Notes under the pieces: model-generated
What the model was told of the DNA's origin: nothing
The model's database searches: none
Seen by the model: only the letters and a program-made list of their open reading frames with translations
Translations under genes and position numbers: made by a program
Shown: in pieces, positions 5,009 through 5,814 of the stretch
How the letters are laid out: every line of letters begins with the position of its first letter
Numbering within the stretch: position 1 is the stretch's first letter
NCBI GenBank assembly: GCA_000432895.1
Contig: FR889454.1
Coordinates: 21,617-27,430, forward strand
From: Firmicutes bacterium CAG:449
GTDB lineage: Bacteria; Bacillota_I; Bacilli_A; RFN20; CAG-449
DNA length: 5,814 nucleotides
Reading direction: 5' to 3'

Positions 5009-5814
5009 TTAATTACTTCCTTTATGCATTGAAACGGAAACTTTGATAGTCTTTTTTTCTTTTCTTCCGTTAAATCTTTCTTTTAATAATGTTACTGCAT
5101 ATTGACATATACTATCATAATCATAATCAATAGAGTCAATATCTATTAAACCATTTGTCTTAGTTGATAAGCAATCAAAACCAACAATTTTGACATCGTT
5201 ATATTTTTCTTTATAGTTTGGTATTGATTTTTCTAATGTTTTCATTAGTTCATAAACTATATCATCATTGAAACAAAATATACCTTTATATCCTTGTTTT
5301 ACTAACTTAGGTAATTTAGAAGAAAGATGAGCGACTTCGACAACTTCAATTTTGTAATCGGGATTAATTTCATTTAATCTTTGAATAAATGATTTTTGTC
5401 TTCTTCTTGAACATTCAATATTACTCATTTTAATGTAAACGTATTTATTGAAATTAAATAAAGATAAATATTCGGCAACTAATTTTCCACCTTGTTGATC
5501 GTTTTCATATACTTGATCGACATAATCTTTTTCAACATTTCTTCCTAAAGCAACCATTGGCATATTGTTTAATTTTGCAGAAGCGACAGCATCATCTTCC
5601 ACTTCAATTAAAGTAATAATTCCATCTGCTCTTTGGGAAATACATTGTTTAATAATTTCTAAATCTAATTTCTTTTTTATTGTGTAAACGATGGTAAATT
5701 CAAATTTATCTTTTTCAAATGCTTCTGATAATTTTTGGCAAATGATTTGAAAAAAGAAATTGTTAAAATTATTTAACACAACTGCGACTAAAGGACGATT
5801 GTTTTTTTTGATAA
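5009..5814 (-). CDS. LacI-family transcriptional regulator, 5' end outside the window
   Basis: The frame is open to the right edge and starts in the window with IKKNNRPLVAVVLNNFNN; 267 complete codons are visible up to TAA at 5011-5009. This is the periplasmic-binding-protein-like sensor domain of a LacI/PurR-family repressor. Recognisable family landmarks, in order, are: the first core strand PLVAVVLNNFNNFFFQ; RADGIITL (pseudo-hinge region); NDQQGGKLVAEYL; RRRQKSFIQRLNE (usual 'R..GF...L' region); IFCFNDDIVYELMKTLE (usual 'FC.ND..A.G....L'); VKIVGFDCLS (usual 'V.vvGFDd'); and a C-terminal helix ending in VSVSMHKGSN. The helix-turn-helix domain, about 60 residues, would lie beyond the edge. 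A GTG at 5779-5777 is internal to the first beta-strand and is not the start. The family usually controls carbohydrate genes and senses a sugar in this domain; the specific effector cannot be determined. It is followed after one base by rluB. Confidence 0.88.
   Translation of the reverse strand, partial: IKKNNRPLVAVVLNNFNNFFFQIICQKLSEAFEKDKFEFTIVYTIKKKLDLEIIKQCISQRADGIITLIEVEDDAVASAKLNNMPMVALGRNVEKDYVDQVYENDQQGGKLVAEYLSLFNFNKYVYIKMSNIECSRRRQKSFIQRLNEINPDYKIEVVEVAHLSSKLPKLVKQGYKGIFCFNDDIVYELMKTLEKSIPNYKEKYNDVKIVGFDCLSTKTNGLIDIDSIDYDYDSICQYAVTLLKERFNGRKEKKTIKVSVSMHKGSN
5016..5020 (-). promoter_or_regulatory. Ribosome binding site of rluB inside the LacI-family gene
   Basis: GGAAG on the minus strand, 8 nt before the ATG at 5007, lies within the last codons of the upstream regulator. 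It fixes the rluB start at 5007 and implies that ribosomes finishing the regulator pass directly over the next initiation site. Confidence 0.65.

Noticed and set aside
5777..5779. GTG as the start of the LacI-family protein
   Set aside because: In-frame codons continue upstream to the edge and spell the first beta-strand of the sensor domain (RPLVAVV), so the gene starts outside the window.

Overview
The window is strongly AT-rich, with Shine-Dalgarno-led genes, short gaps, TAA stops and Ser/Thr-rich lipoprotein leaders. This points to a low-GC Gram-positive bacterium of the Bacilli/Erysipelotrichia/Mollicutes-relative kind, plausibly a host-associated commensal. That placement is inferred from composition and gene families; no marker gene for taxonomy is present. 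All tryptophans in the intact genes are TGG and no gene contains an in-frame TGA, so nothing suggests a TGA-to-Trp code.

Layout. Positions 1-2784 hold a minus-strand operon of two paralogous secreted lipoproteins. Each has a lipobox, a Ser/Thr/Asn-rich tether and two LamG-like (concanavalin A-like) domains. The downstream copy runs off the left edge of the window. A 108-bp divergent intergenic region (2785-2892) separates this operon from a plus-strand AraC-family regulator (2893-3825). The region carries a well-formed promoter for the lipoprotein operon, an extended -10 element that would give the regulator a leaderless transcript, and a 14-bp direct repeat (13/14 identical) spaced 33 bp apart. 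The repeat abuts the lipoprotein -35 element on one side and the regulator's -10 on the other. The simplest reading is a self-contained circuit: a cytoplasmic ligand-sensing regulator that activates the surface lipoproteins and limits its own expression.

Downstream of the regulator, 3844-4198 contains no intact gene. It does hold the 3' third of a badly frameshifted gene whose fragments resemble the C-terminus of AbiEii/AbiGii-type nucleotidyltransferase toxins, the residue of a lost defence or toxin-antitoxin locus.

Positions 4211-5814 hold a second minus-strand transcription unit: a LacI-family regulator, truncated at the right edge so that its DNA-binding domain lies outside the window, followed after one base by an intact RluB-type 23S rRNA pseudouridine synthase. 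The unit ends in a clear hairpin terminator. No RNA genes, CRISPR arrays, insertion sequences or att sites were recognised.
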